The notes under the pieces were generated by a model. That model was not told where the DNA came from, made no database searches, and saw only the letters and a program-made list of their open reading frames with translations. Below are positions 1 through 8,479 of a stretch of DNA of 35,242 nucleotides, in pieces. Made by a program: the position numbers and the translations under genes. Numbering within the stretch: position 1 is the stretch's first letter; each line of letters opens with the position of its first letter. The DNA comes from an uncultured Lachnospiraceae bacterium (GTDB lineage: Bacteria > Bacillota > Clostridia > Lachnospirales > Lachnospiraceae): assembly GCA_900317505.1 (NCBI GenBank), contig ONHB01000021.1, positions 1-35,242 on the forward strand, given 5' to 3'.

Positions 1-180
1 GGTTGGAAGCACTTGAAGAACTACCGTTTGAATGATGATTTCTGTGCTCGGAATATAGAAATGAGGGACGCTAGTCGTAAAAAAACTGGAAGTTCACACC
101 AAAGGGTGTGGCGGATGTTTAAAAACTATAGTCTTACTATTGTTCGTTTATCCGAGTATAATCATGCTGAAACCATATAG
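1..180 (+). other. Unresolved left edge, possible end of an upstream gene
   Basis: Two readings are possible and neither is convincing. One frame ends in TGA at 33-35 after the residues LEALEELPFE, which could be the C-terminus of a gene entering from outside the window. Another frame stays open from position 1 to a TAG at 178-180, about 59 codons, without recognisable similarity. A small perfect hairpin (CACACC, loop AAAG, GGTGTG) lies near 95-110 but has no T-run after it. I cannot choose between these readings. Confidence 0.2.
134..162 (+). promoter_or_regulatory. Possible sigma-A promoter for the small HTH gene
   Basis: A perfect TATAAT at 157-162 lies 36 bp before the start of the helix-turn-helix gene at 198. 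The hexamer 17 bp upstream, TTACTA at 134-139, matches the -35 consensus only partly. The call rests mainly on the -10 box and its placement. Confidence 0.35.
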
Positions 181-197
181 AAGGGATAGATGAAGCT

Positions 198-383
198 ATG
201 GAATATATGTCTGCACCGCAGGCAGCGGAAAAATGGGGCATTTCAGAAAGGCGAGTACAGATACTTTGTAAAGAAAACCGAATATCGGGTGCATCTAAAC
301 TTGGGTATATGTGGTTGATACCAAAGGATGCAGAGAAGCCCGCTGACGCAAGATACAAAAGAAATTTGAAAACTACACTTTAA
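198..383 (+). CDS. Small helix-turn-helix DNA-binding protein
   Basis: The 61-residue product begins MEYMSAPQAAEKWGISERRV, the typical opening of short excisionase/MerR-like HTH proteins of Firmicutes. The helix-turn-helix spans roughly residues 5-30, and a wing carries the usual GYMWLIPKDAEKPADAR segment. Such proteins often sit in integrative elements or next to regulatory modules and bind DNA. A purine-rich site (AAGGGATAG) precedes the ATG by about 9 bp. It lies 40 bp upstream of a two-component system and is co-directional with it, so they may be co-transcribed, but its target cannot be read from the sequence. The family assignment is good; the role is unknown. Confidence 0.75.
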   Translation: MEYMSAPQAAEKWGISERRVQILCKENRISGASKLGYMWLIPKDAEKPADARYKRNLKTTL

Positions 384-423
384 TCACAAAATCCTGTGAT
401 AAGCTATCCTTGGAGGTGGTACT

Positions 424-1095
424 ATGCAAAAAATTTTAGTCGTTGAGGACGACTTGGATATTCAAGAACTATTAAAGAGTTTTCTGCAAGAAGCAGGGTA
501 CAGTATTGTTTTAGCTAATGATGGCGTGGAGGCTCTTTCCATTTTTTCAGATGTTCAATTTGATTTAATACTGCTTGATATAATGCTTCCTAAAATTGAT
601 GGCTTTGCAGTCTGCGAGCTGATACGCAAACAATCTCAAGTTCCTATCATTATGCTGACTGCATTGAATGGTGAAGAAGAACAGATACGAGGGTTGGATA
701 TGCAAGTGGACGATTATATTACAAAGCCGTTTTCTATGCCTGTTCTTATTCGTAAAATAGCAGTTGTTTTGCGGCGAAGCATAATAAGTCAGAATCAAGA
801 GCACCAAACTGTTGCATATAAAAATCTTATTTTAGATTTAGATAGTTATTCTGCTTTAGTAAATGGAGAATCGTATGAACTGACCCAACGGGAATTTGAA
901 ATATTGCGGGAATTGCTTTTGAATCAAGGGCGTGTTCTCACCCGGCAAATTCTGTTGGAACGCCTTTGGAAATATGATTTTTATGGTGATGAGCGTGTTA
1001 TTGATACACACATCAAAAATTTAAGGAAAAAACTTGGTATTGATTTTATCCAGACAATCAGAGGGGTGGGATATAAAATTGATAAAGAAAAATAA
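424..1095 (+). CDS. OmpR/PhoB-family response regulator
   Basis: The 223-residue protein has an N-terminal receiver domain (about 1-120). The acidic pair in VVEDD (residues 8-9), the phospho-acceptor Asp in LLLDIMLPKIDG (about residue 53), the Thr in IIMLTA and the conserved Lys in ITKPF are all present. A winged-helix DNA-binding domain (about 130-220) carries the usual LTQREFEILRELLLNQGRVL and VIDTHIKNLRKKL segments. It would be phosphorylated by the kinase encoded immediately downstream and then activate or repress promoters, probably including the nearby lipoprotein gene. A strong GGAGGTGG ribosome binding site precedes the ATG. The 3' end overlaps the kinase start, indicating translational coupling. 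Confidence 0.95.
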   Translation: MQKILVVEDDLDIQELLKSFLQEAGYSIVLANDGVEALSIFSDVQFDLILLDIMLPKIDGFAVCELIRKQSQVPIIMLTALNGEEEQIRGLDMQVDDYITKPFSMPVLIRKIAVVLRRSIISQNQEHQTVAYKNLILDLDSYSALVNGESYELTQREFEILRELLLNQGRVLTRQILLERLWKYDFYGDERVIDTHIKNLRKKLGIDFIQTIRGVGYKIDKEK

Positions 1096-2497
1096 AAGCA
1101 GTCTGCTTATCAAAATATTTATTGTCACTTTTTTATTGACCAGCCTTTGCTGTATGATAACGTATGGGATTATTTCATGGCTTCTTCCAAAAACTTATAG
1201 TACAAGTCTTGATGCCGGTTTAGATAGTGCGGTAAATTCACTTCTCGCACAAGTAGAAAATCGGACTCCGATAGGAAGTGGCAATCTTTTTGATGAATTT
1301 GTGATGAATCAAAATGGTGTGTTAATCCAATTATTTGATTCTTCAAACCGTGAAATCGAGCTTCCATCACAAAACAGTACAACATTTCCTGTTTTCGTTA
1401 CAAGTGGTATAGCGATTGAAACCGATGATTCGGCAGCATATCGAGCAACACACAACTATATCTTTACATTTGCAGATACGAATGATGTCTATACATTGGC
1501 GGTTGCAGGCAGTGCGCAGGAAGTCAATTTGTTAAAAGATACGCTGGGCGGCGTTTTTCTTATTTTGATATTTGTAATCCTACTTGTTGCTGTGTTGGCT
1601 TCCATTGTATATTCTTATTATGTAACCAGACCTGTTCTGCGTATCAGCAATGTATCAAAAAAAATGTCGGAACTTGATTTTAGTTGGCGATGTGAAGAAA
1701 ATCGAACAGATGAACTTGGAATATTGGCGCGTAGCTTAAATGAAATGTCACAGAAACTATCTGCGTCTATGACAGATTTGAAATGTGCGAATGAGAAACT
1801 ACAAGCTGATATTGAACGAGAGCGTGCGTTGGAGCAGGCACAATTAGACTTTTTCTCCGCAGTTTCCCACGAACTGAAAACACCCATTACAGTTATTAAG
1901 GGACAAACCGAGGGAATGCTTTTGAATATCGGCGATTATCAAGACCGCAATAAATACTTAGCACGTTCTCTGGAAGTCATCAATACAATGGAAAATATGG
2001 TACAGGAAATTTTAACAGTTTCCCGTATGAAATCTTCAAAAGTCGAATTAAAAAAAGAAACAATTCAATTTTCCAATATGCTCAAACAGGAATACGCATT
2101 GTTTGAAGATTTAATTATCCAAAAAGGTATAGATTGGAATGAAAATATTGCGTCCGATTTGAGCGTTATTGGGAATAAGGCACTGATAAAAAAAGTAATC
2201 AATAACTTGATTTCCAATGCGATTTCCTACTCGCCGGAGGGTAGCTCTATCTATTTGACTGCCTTTGCAGAAGATGGAGCGGTTCAATTTTTGGTGGAAA
2301 ACACAGGTGTTCATATTCCTGATTCAGAAATTCCAAAACTGTTTGATGCATTTTACAGAGTAGAACATTCTCGCAATAAGAAAACTGGTGGGAGTGGTTT
2401 GGGATTATACATTGTCAAAACCATTTTAGAACAACATCAAGCAGAATACAGTATAATAAACACCGAAAGAGGTGTTTTATTCACAATTCAATTCTGA
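1079..2497 (+). CDS. Membrane sensor histidine kinase
   Basis: I chose the TTG at 1079 because GAGGGGTGG lies at the right distance before it; an in-frame ATG at 1034 would add 15 residues buried in the regulator gene and has no obvious site. The product has a transmembrane helix near the N-terminus, an extracytoplasmic sensor region of about 120 residues, a second helix (GVFLILIFVILLVAVLASIV), a HAMP linker, a HisKA domain with the phospho-accepting His in SHELKTPITVIKG, and an ATPase domain with N box (NNLISNAISYS) and G boxes (GSGLGLYIVK). It is the partner of the preceding regulator, which it overlaps by 17 bp. This architecture is common in Firmicute systems that sense cell-envelope stress, but no signal can be inferred. 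Confidence 0.93.
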   Translation: MIKKNKSSLLIKIFIVTFLLTSLCCMITYGIISWLLPKTYSTSLDAGLDSAVNSLLAQVENRTPIGSGNLFDEFVMNQNGVLIQLFDSSNREIELPSQNSTTFPVFVTSGIAIETDDSAAYRATHNYIFTFADTNDVYTLAVAGSAQEVNLLKDTLGGVFLILIFVILLVAVLASIVYSYYVTRPVLRISNVSKKMSELDFSWRCEENRTDELGILARSLNEMSQKLSASMTDLKCANEKLQADIERERALEQAQLDFFSAVSHELKTPITVIKGQTEGMLLNIGDYQDRNKYLARSLEVINTMENMVQEILTVSRMKSSKVELKKETIQFSNMLKQEYALFEDLIIQKGIDWNENIASDLSVIGNKALIKKVINNLISNAISYSPEGSSIYLTAFAEDGAVQFLVENTGVHIPDSEIPKLFDAFYRVEHSRNKKTGGSGLGLYIVKTILEQHQAEYSIINTERGVLFTIQF

Positions 2498-2538
2498 AAG
2501 CATGAGGCGGTGATAAGCACACTGCCCATGCTTTTTTT
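2497..2538 (+). terminator. Intrinsic terminator after the two-component system
   Basis: AAAGCATG pairs with CATGCTTT, with additional inner pairing of GGCGGTG with CACACTGCC, and the stem is followed by a run of seven T. It begins at the kinase stop codon and separates the kinase from the lipoprotein gene. Confidence 0.8.
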
Positions 2539-2626
2539 ACTACACATAAAAAACATATTCATCACAATAGTATCCCAAAAAGGTCTGGTAATATAAAAGC
2601 ATCAACAGAAAGGAGTTGTTTCAGAT

Positions 2627-3438
2627 ATGAAAAAAAAAATAATATTAAAATTCTCGCCTTTGCTATGACACTTTGTGTATCAACGACATTAAGTGCTTGT
2701 GCTGCTAACACTGCTGATACACAACAAGCAAACAAGGTAACCTCAAGTAGCTTAGTCTCCGAAGAACAAGCCTATGACAGTAGTGATACTTCTTCTTCCA
2801 ACTTCACTGCAGAAGCCTATGAAAACGATGAAGTGATTTCCTCGGAGGAACAGGCTAAAGCGGAAGAAAACCGCCGGAATGAAATTGCAGAACAGTATTC
2901 CGCTTATGAGCCCTATGGCATGACCTATGATAAAGAAAAAGACCGTTTCTTTTATGACGGTCAGACTGTGCGCTACTTCAAAGATCAGGTAAACGCAGAA
3001 CACGCAAACTCGTTCTTCTTTGATGATGGTGTTGTGGACGTGGAGCCGATTAAAGACACTAATGGAACCTTAACAGGATTAAAGCAGTCCTCGGATGCTG
3101 ACTTCAAGATCAGAACGGAAAAACAGGAAGAAATAAAGTCAGAACTTGCTGCGGCTGGCATTACTGGAAGCAGCGGTAGTTTTGAATTGGGTGATCCAAA
3201 TTATCGTGATAATAGCCTCGATGTCTATACCACATTTGGAATTTCATATGACAAAACCTCTGACAACTGGATATATGATGGAAAAATTATTCATATTCTC
3301 TATGATGCAGACCACAACACCTACTGTGACAACAGTGCAAGCGATGGTATCAATCTCAAAGTGATCCGTGACAAAAATGGCAACATTGAAAAACTGGTGA
3401 AAACAGAGGCTCAAGAACTTGAGCAGTATGTAAAATAA
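2627..3438 (+). pseudogene. Lipoprotein gene with apparent frameshift in a poly-A run
   Basis: The ATG at 2627 has AGGAG upstream and opens MKKK, but after ten A residues the frame runs into TGA within 14 codons. Adding one A (eleven in the run) joins it to the long frame and gives a textbook lipoprotein signal: a Lys-rich start, a hydrophobic core and the lipobox LSAC. The long frame alone has its first ATG at 2665, inside the signal peptide and without a ribosome site. The mature part has a Ser/Thr/Glu-rich linker and two copies of a motif of the type YGMTYDK..D..FYDG (about residues 90-115 and 190-215 of the long frame), suggesting a duplicated small domain. Function is unknown; it is probably surface-anchored. 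The defect may be real, a slippery expression switch, or a sequencing error. Confidence 0.7.
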
Positions 3439-3453
3439 ACCAACCTCTGCCGG

Positions 3454-3481
3454 ACGACGGCAAAAGAAAAAAAGCCGTCGT
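3454..3481. other. Perfect hairpin after the lipoprotein gene
   Basis: ACGACGGC at 3454-3461 pairs with GCCGTCGT at 3474-3481 around a purine-rich 12-base loop. No T-run follows on the plus strand, so it is not a clean intrinsic terminator. It may stabilise the 3' end of the lipoprotein mRNA. Confidence 0.4.
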
Positions 3482-3605
3482 ACAGCAGACATAATTTCAT
3501 GTGCCTATGAAATGAATGCTTAGATATTCATTAATGAAAAGTCTAATCCCCCAGCTATGCTGGGGAGAATGGAATAGTTGGAAACGGTAAGGATAAAAAA
3601 GAAAA

Positions 3606-3659
3606 ACCTCCTGTGATATATTGAGAATGGTGTCGCAAGCCAAACTCAACACAGGAGGT
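3606..3659 (+). promoter_or_regulatory. Inverted repeat masking the tnpA ribosome binding site
   Basis: ACCTCCTGTG at 3606-3615 is the exact reverse complement of CACAGGAGGT at 3650-3659, and the latter contains the tnpA Shine-Dalgarno sequence. In a transcript entering from outside the element the two arms would pair and block initiation. IS200 elements are known to repress transposase translation this way. Confidence 0.7.
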
Positions 3660-3666
3660 GGTCCAA

Positions 3667-4095
3667 ATGGACAATAGAAGCATATCACACACTAGATGGA
3701 AATGCCAATATCATATCGTTTTCATTCCAAAGTACCGGAAAAAGGTATTGTATGGAAAGGTAAGAGAAGATATACGCGAAATCCTAAACACACTATGTAA
3801 ATACAAAAATGTAGAAATAGTTGCAGGAGCAGTTTGCGTAGATCATGTACATTTAAGTGTTGCAATACCACCCAAATTAAGTATTTCAAATTTTATGGGA
3901 TATTTAAAAGGTAAAAGTACACTAATGCTATATGATCGTCATCCAGAATTGCAGAGTAAGTGGGATAAAGCATTTTGGGCAAGAGGATATTACGTGGAAA
4001 CAATCGGTAATATCACAGATGAGGCAGTACAGAAGTATATAAAAGAACAAGCAGAAGAATCAAGAAGAGAAGATTCGCGAAGTGCCGCTTTATAG
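3667..4095 (+). CDS. tnpA: IS200/IS605-family transposase TnpA (Y1 HUH)
   Basis: The 142-residue protein is full length for IS200-type TnpA. It begins with the characteristic CQYHIVFIPKYRKKVLYG strand. The metal-binding HUH motif is DHVHL, and a conserved tyrosine lies in the C-terminal GYYVETIGN segment (the Y1 nucleophile region). It would cut and rejoin single-stranded DNA at the element ends by recognising the hairpins. I chose ATG 3667 rather than an in-frame GTG at 3658 because AGGAGGT at 3653-3659 sits 7 bp before it. The gene appears intact; translation is probably held low by the leader inverted repeat. Confidence 0.92.
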   Translation: MDNRSISHTRWKCQYHIVFIPKYRKKVLYGKVREDIREILNTLCKYKNVEIVAGAVCVDHVHLSVAIPPKLSISNFMGYLKGKSTLMLYDRHPELQSKWDKAFWARGYYVETIGNITDEAVQKYIKEQAEESRREDSRSAAL

Positions 4096-4195
4096 CGGAC
4101 CAGTAAAAATGCTTGTGACACCGCCCTGTGGGGCGAGCAGTAATATAGCCCTTTGGAGGGCTTATAGCAAACCACCAGTTGAACTGGTGGTTGCT

Positions 4196-4408
4196 GACTT
4201 TCATATCTGCAAAACAATTATAGTGCATTTTTGTTCTACACGCAAGACAAAAACAAATAGAAATTGTTTCGCAAATTGTATTTTTCATATTAGTGTATGC
4301 AAAAAATAAGTTGTTAAACAACAATCTCGAAAAATATCTTATAATATAGTAAAATGAAAGCACAATTTATAAAGAAAGATAAAAATAGACAAGCAGTAAG
4401 ATAAACTC
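4196..4408. other. Intergenic region between the IS element and the MATE gene
   Basis: The stretch is AT-rich and contains no convincing gene. It holds a 13-bp perfect palindrome, GTTGTT-A-AACAAC, at 4310-4322, and a TATAAT box at 4339-4344, about 65 bp before the exporter start. No good -35 lies 16-18 bp upstream of the box. The palindrome just before it could be an operator for a MarR/TetR-type repressor, as is common for exporter genes, but no repressor gene lies nearby. Base composition rises sharply after 4409, marking the right limit of the acquired-looking segment. Confidence 0.4.
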
Positions 4409-5788
4409 ATGAAAGATCAGACATACAACGCAACAAACAACAGAAAAAACAAATACGAAATTGATATGTGCAACGGCAGCCTGATGGACAAGCTGATTTC
4501 ATTCTCGCTGCCGCTGATGCTGTCCGGTATTTTGCAGCTGGCATTTAATGCGGTGGATATTATCGTGGTAGGACGTTTTACGGGCAGCAGTGCTCTGGCG
4601 GCCGTCGGATCCACAACAGCGCTTATCAATGTATTTACCAATTTATTTATCGGGATTTCACTGGGAGCCAATGTGCTGGCGGCGCGTTTTTTTGCGGCAA
4701 GACGGGAACGGGAAATGTCGGAGACGGTACATACAGCGATTACCATGGCACTTGTCAGCGGAATTGTCATGGCATTTGTGGGCGTATTTTTTGCGCGGGA
4801 TGCACTTATGCTCATGGATACGCCGGCGGATGTGATCGGACAGTCAGCACTTTATATGCGAATCTATTTTGTGGGAATGCCGTTTTTTATGCTGTACAAC
4901 TATGGCGCTGCGATTTTGCGTGCGGTCGGAGATACCAAGAGACCACTGTTATTTCTGGTGATCTCAGGAACGGTCAACGCCTTATTAAATCTGTTTTTAG
5001 TCATTGTTTTTGACATGGGTGTGGCGGGCGTTGCTATTGCAACCGTAATCTCACAGCTTATTTCCTGTGTACTGGTGCTCCGGTGCCTGTGCCTGACACA
5101 GAGCTGTTATCAGCTGCGGTTTTCAAAGCTCTCAATTAAAAAAGAATATGTAAAGCAGATTCTGCAGGTAGGACTGCCGGCGGGCATCCAGAGTACAGTC
5201 ATCAATTTTTCCAATGTACTGCTGCAGTCGTCGGTTAATTCCTTCGGATCCATAGCCATGGCCGGATATACGGCAGCCAACAATATTTTTGGTTTCTTAT
5301 ATGTTTCCGTCAACTCCGTAACGCAGGCATGCATGAGCTTTACAAGCCAGAATATGGGAGCCGGCAAAAAGAAACGTATGGACAAGGTTTTGTGGGAGTG
5401 CATGCTGATTTCCGTTGTGTCGGCATTGACACTCGGTATATGTGCATATGTATTCGGACCAGAAATCCTGAAAATCTACACGACAGATGATGCGGTCATT
5501 GCCTGTGGAATGGAAATCCTGCTGTATACAACCGTGACATATTTTTTATGCGGCATCATGGACCTGTTTCCCGGAGCCCTTCGCGGAATGGGGCATTCGG
5601 CTGTTCCGATGATCCTTTCTGTTATCGGAACGGTGGGCACGAGAATTGTGTGGATTTATGGGATCTTTCCACAGCATCGCTCGTTGAAAATTCTGTTTAT
5701 TTCCTATCCGACATCATGGATCATTACAATTATTTTGCAGGCGGTCTGTTACTTTTTTGTCCGCCGCAGCGTACATGCCAGGATGTAG
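4409..5788 (+). CDS. MATE-family multidrug/sodium antiporter
   Basis: The 459-residue polytopic protein has about twelve predicted membrane helices in two homologous halves, as usual for the NorM/DinF class (440-460 residues). Typical features are the opening DKLISFSLPLMLSGILQLAF, the FNAVDIIVVGRFTGSSALAAVG region, and the half-repeat around LQVGLPAGIQSTVINFSNVL with NSFGSIAMAGYTAANNIFGF. It would export cationic or aromatic compounds using a Na+ or H+ gradient. No strong ribosome site precedes the ATG at 4409; an alternative ATG at 4466 lies just before the first helix and also lacks one. It stands alone between the IS element and pflB. Confidence 0.92.
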   Translation: MKDQTYNATNNRKNKYEIDMCNGSLMDKLISFSLPLMLSGILQLAFNAVDIIVVGRFTGSSALAAVGSTTALINVFTNLFIGISLGANVLAARFFAARREREMSETVHTAITMALVSGIVMAFVGVFFARDALMLMDTPADVIGQSALYMRIYFVGMPFFMLYNYGAAILRAVGDTKRPLLFLVISGTVNALLNLFLVIVFDMGVAGVAIATVISQLISCVLVLRCLCLTQSCYQLRFSKLSIKKEYVKQILQVGLPAGIQSTVINFSNVLLQSSVNSFGSIAMAGYTAANNIFGFLYVSVNSVTQACMSFTSQNMGAGKKKRMDKVLWECMLISVVSALTLGICAYVFGPEILKIYTTDDAVIACGMEILLYTTVTYFLCGIMDLFPGALRGMGHSAVPMILSVIGTVGTRIVWIYGIFPQHRSLKILFISYPTSWIITIILQAVCYFFVRRSVHARM

Positions 5789-5921
5789 TGATGGACTGAT
5801 CGGGGTGCAGGTGCAAAACGATGATTGTGATAAAAATACACAAAAAAAACCGCCTAAATTTGGCGTAATACCGGAATGTGTCAGACGGAATGTATTAAAT
5901 TCAGTTCATTGCACAAAACAG

Positions 5922-5951
5922 TTGACACAGGGTGTCAGAAAGTAGTACATT
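5922..5951 (+). promoter_or_regulatory. Candidate pflB promoter overlapped by a palindromic operator
   Basis: A perfect -35 TTGACA at 5922-5927 is followed 18 bp later by TACATT (4 of 6 for the -10). A perfect interrupted palindrome, TGACAC-AGG-GTGTCA at 5923-5937, overlaps the -35, where a bound protein would block polymerase. A second imperfect palindrome (CGCC-TAAATTT-GGCG) lies around 5851-5865. pflB is usually controlled by redox or carbon status; which regulator would bind here cannot be read from the sequence. Confidence 0.5.
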
Positions 5952-6044
5952 TTCATAGTAGACAACAGTAGAGGATCCTATATAACAACGATATATTTTC
6001 CCTGCTGATAATTATTATATTTTACCAAAAGGAGGTAATTTTTC

Positions 6045-8312
6045 ATGGCAGACGCATGGAGAGGCTTTGTAAAAGATGGCCATTGGGATGTAGATGTCAA
6101 TGTACGTAACTTCATCCAGAGAAACTACACTCAGTACGATGGAGACGAAAGCTTTTTGGAAGGAGCTACAGAAGCTACTGACAAGCTTTGGGGCAGACTA
6201 CAGGAATTACAGAAAGAGGAACGTGAACACAATGGTGTTTTAGAGTGCGAGACAGAGGTTGTTTCCAGCCTTACAGCATACGGTCCCGGATACATTGACG
6301 AATCTATGAAAGATCTTGAGCAGATCGTTGGTCTTCAGACAGACAAGCCTTTAAAGAGAGCTTTCATGCCTTACGGCGGTATCAAAATGGCACAGCAGGC
6401 AGCCAGCACATACGGATATGAAGTAAATCCTAAATATGACAAGATTTTCAACGAGTATCACAAGACTCACAACCAGGCAGTATTTGATGCTTACACAGAT
6501 GAAATGAAAGTTGCACGTCATACACATATTGTAACAGGTCTTCCTGATACATATGGACGTGGACGTATCGTAGGCGATTACAGACGTGTTGCTTTATACG
6601 GTATCGATTTCCTGATCGAGAAAAAGAAAGAAGATAAGAAAAACTGCGGTAACGGAACTATGACAGAAGAAGTTATCCGTCTTAGAGAAGAAATCGCTGA
6701 GCAGATCAAAGCATTACAGGGAATGAAAGAAATGGCTAAGATTTACGGCTATGATATTTCAGGTCCTGCTACCAACGCAAAAGAAGCAGTTCAGTGGTTA
6801 TACTTCGGTTACTTAGCAGCTATCAAGACACAGAATGGTGCAGCTATGTCAGTTGGACGTATCTCTACATTCCTTGATATCTATATCGAAAGAGACTTAA
6901 AAGAAGGTACATTAACTGAGAAAGAAGCTCAGGAATTAATCGACCACATGACAATGAAATTCCGTATGGTTAAATTCGCTCGTATCCCTTCATACAACCA
7001 GTTATTCTCTGGTGACCCTGTATGGGCTACTCTTGAAGTTGGTGGTATCGGAATGGATGGACGTCATATGGTTACAAAGAACGACTATCGTTTCCTTCAT
7101 ACTCTTGAAAACATGGGACCGAGTCCTGAACCCAACTTAACAGTTCTGTACTCAAGCGCTCTTCCTGCAAACTTCAAGAAATATGCTGCTAAGATTTCTG
7201 TTACAACATCTTCTATCCAGTATGAAAATGATGATGTTATGAAACCTATCTGGGGCGATGACTACAGCATCTGCTGCTGTGTATCTGCTACTCAGACCGG
7301 TAAGGAAATCCAGTTCTTCGGTGCTCGTGCTAACTTAGCTAAATGCTTACTTTACGCTATCAACGGTGGTAAAGATGAGAAACATCTGGACAAAGATGGC
7401 AAGCATATGCAGTGTGGTCCGGAAATCGCACCGATCACTTCAGAATACCTTGACTTCGATGAAGTTATGCACAAATATGATATCATGCTTGACTGGTGTG
7501 CAGCTCTGTATGTAAACATCCTGAACCTGATCCACTACATGCATGACAAATATTACTATGAAGCAGCTGAGATGGCTCTGATCGATACAGACGTAAGAAG
7601 AACATTCGCTACAGGTATCGCAGGTCTTTCACATGTAGCTGACTCACTTTCAGCAATCAAATATGCTAAAGTAAAAGTTATCCGTGATGATCAGGGATGC
7701 GCAGTTGACTTCGAAACAGAAGGCGACTTCCCTAAATATGGTAATGATGATCCCAGAGCAGATGAATTTGCTGTATGGCTTCTTAAGACTTTCATCGAAA
7801 AGATCAAAAAGAACAAAACATACAGAGATTCAGAGCCTACAACATCTATCCTTACTATTACATCTAACGTTGTATATGGTAAAGCTACAGGTGCTCTTCC
7901 TGATGGTAGAGCTGCTTACACACCTTTTGCTCCTGGTGCTTCACCGTCATACGGCGCAGAACAGAGCGGCTTACTTGCATCTCTTAACTCTGTAGCTAAA
8001 TTACCTTACGAGTATGCATTAGACGGTATTTCAAATACTCAGACAATGGCTCCTTCAGCTCTTGGTCATGACCTTGATGAGCAGAAGAATACTCTTGTAG
8101 GTGTACTTGATGGATACTTTGATCGTGGTGCTCATCACCTCAATGTTAACGTATTCGGTACAGAAAAATTATTAGATGCTCAGGCACATCCTGAAAAACC
8201 TGAATATGCAAACTTCACAATCCGTGTATCTGGTTATGCTGTTAAGTTTATCAGCCTGACAAAAGAACAGCAGGATGATGTTATTGCAAGAACATGCCAC
8301 AAGAAACTTTAA
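6045..8312 (+). CDS. pflB: Pyruvate formate-lyase (formate C-acetyltransferase)
   Basis: This 755-residue glycyl-radical enzyme converts pyruvate and CoA to acetyl-CoA and formate during anaerobic fermentation in the cytosol. The adjacent catalytic cysteines are in [12 protein letters not shown] (residues 411-412, with a third Cys just before). The C-terminal glycyl-radical loop is [10 protein letters not shown] (Gly 730). Length and motifs match true PflB rather than diol dehydratase-type paralogues. An excellent AAAGGAGGT site precedes the ATG, and codon use is strongly biased, as expected for an abundant enzyme. It lies upstream of its activase gene with a strong terminator between them, so the two are likely expressed at different levels. 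Confidence 0.97.
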   Translation: MADAWRGFVKDGHWDVDVNVRNFIQRNYTQYDGDESFLEGATEATDKLWGRLQELQKEEREHNGVLECETEVVSSLTAYGPGYIDESMKDLEQIVGLQTDKPLKRAFMPYGGIKMAQQAASTYGYEVNPKYDKIFNEYHKTHNQAVFDAYTDEMKVARHTHIVTGLPDTYGRGRIVGDYRRVALYGIDFLIEKKKEDKKNCGNGTMTEEVIRLREEIAEQIKALQGMKEMAKIYGYDISGPATNAKEAVQWLYFGYLAAIKTQNGAAMSVGRISTFLDIYIERDLKEGTLTEKEAQELIDHMTMKFRMVKFARIPSYNQLFSGDPVWATLEVGGIGMDGRHMVTKNDYRFLHTLENMGPSPEPNLTVLYSSALPANFKKYAAKISVTTSSIQYENDDVMKPIWGDDYSICCCVSATQTGKEIQFFGARANLAKCLLYAINGGKDEKHLDKDGKHMQCGPEIAPITSEYLDFDEVMHKYDIMLDWCAALYVNILNLIHYMHDKYYYEAAEMALIDTDVRRTFATGIAGLSHVADSLSAIKYAKVKVIRDDQGCAVDFETEGDFPKYGNDDPRADEFAVWLLKTFIEKIKKNKTYRDSEPTTSILTITSNVVYGKATGALPDGRAAYTPFAPGASPSYGAEQSGLLASLNSVAKLPYEYALDGISNTQTMAPSALGHDLDEQKNTLVGVLDGYFDRGAHHLNVNVFGTEKLLDAQAHPEKPEYANFTIRVSGYAVKFISLTKEQQDDVIARTCHKKL

Positions 8313-8346
8313 TCTTAACTGATTGATAGAATCAATGGTATTTATG

Positions 8347-8376
8347 GGGTCGGGCAGTATTGTCCGACCCTTTTTT
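8347..8376 (+). terminator. Strong intrinsic terminator after pflB
   Basis: GGGTCGGGCA at 8347-8356 pairs with TGTCCGACCC at 8361-8370 around the tetraloop GTAT, followed by six T. It sits between pflB and pflA and probably limits read-through to the activase gene. Confidence 0.92.
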
Positions 8377-8479
8377 GCTCATACTAAAGAAGTAATTGAT
8401 AGATAACCGTTTTTACGGCGGTATTATATGATTGCCAAATTTTAAGGCTGCCTGCAAGGCAGAGAATGGAGATAGTATT

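Larger units (their letters stand above)
3540..4195 (+). mobile_element. IS200-type insertion sequence
   Basis: A single TnpA gene is flanked by subterminal hairpins, as expected for IS200/IS605-family elements, which lack inverted terminal repeats and move as single strands. The left hairpin is CCCCAGC-TAT-GCTGGGG at 3549-3565. The right hairpin is AACCACCAG-TTGAA-CTGGTGGTT at 4170-4192. Two further small hairpins lie between the gene and the right end (around 4084-4097 and 4148-4161). There is no TnpB gene. Exact ends cannot be fixed without an empty-site comparison; the limits given enclose the hairpins. Confidence 0.8.

Noticed and set aside
4310..4322. GTTGTT-A-AACAAC palindrome as a Rex site
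   Set aside because: It lacks the longer TTGTTAA-N4-TTAACAA form and precedes an exporter rather than a fermentation gene; kept only as a possible operator.
5842..5866. CGCC-TAAATTT-GGCG stem with an A-run as the terminator of the MATE gene
   Set aside because: The A-run is on the wrong side for plus-strand termination, and there is no minus-strand gene to end here.
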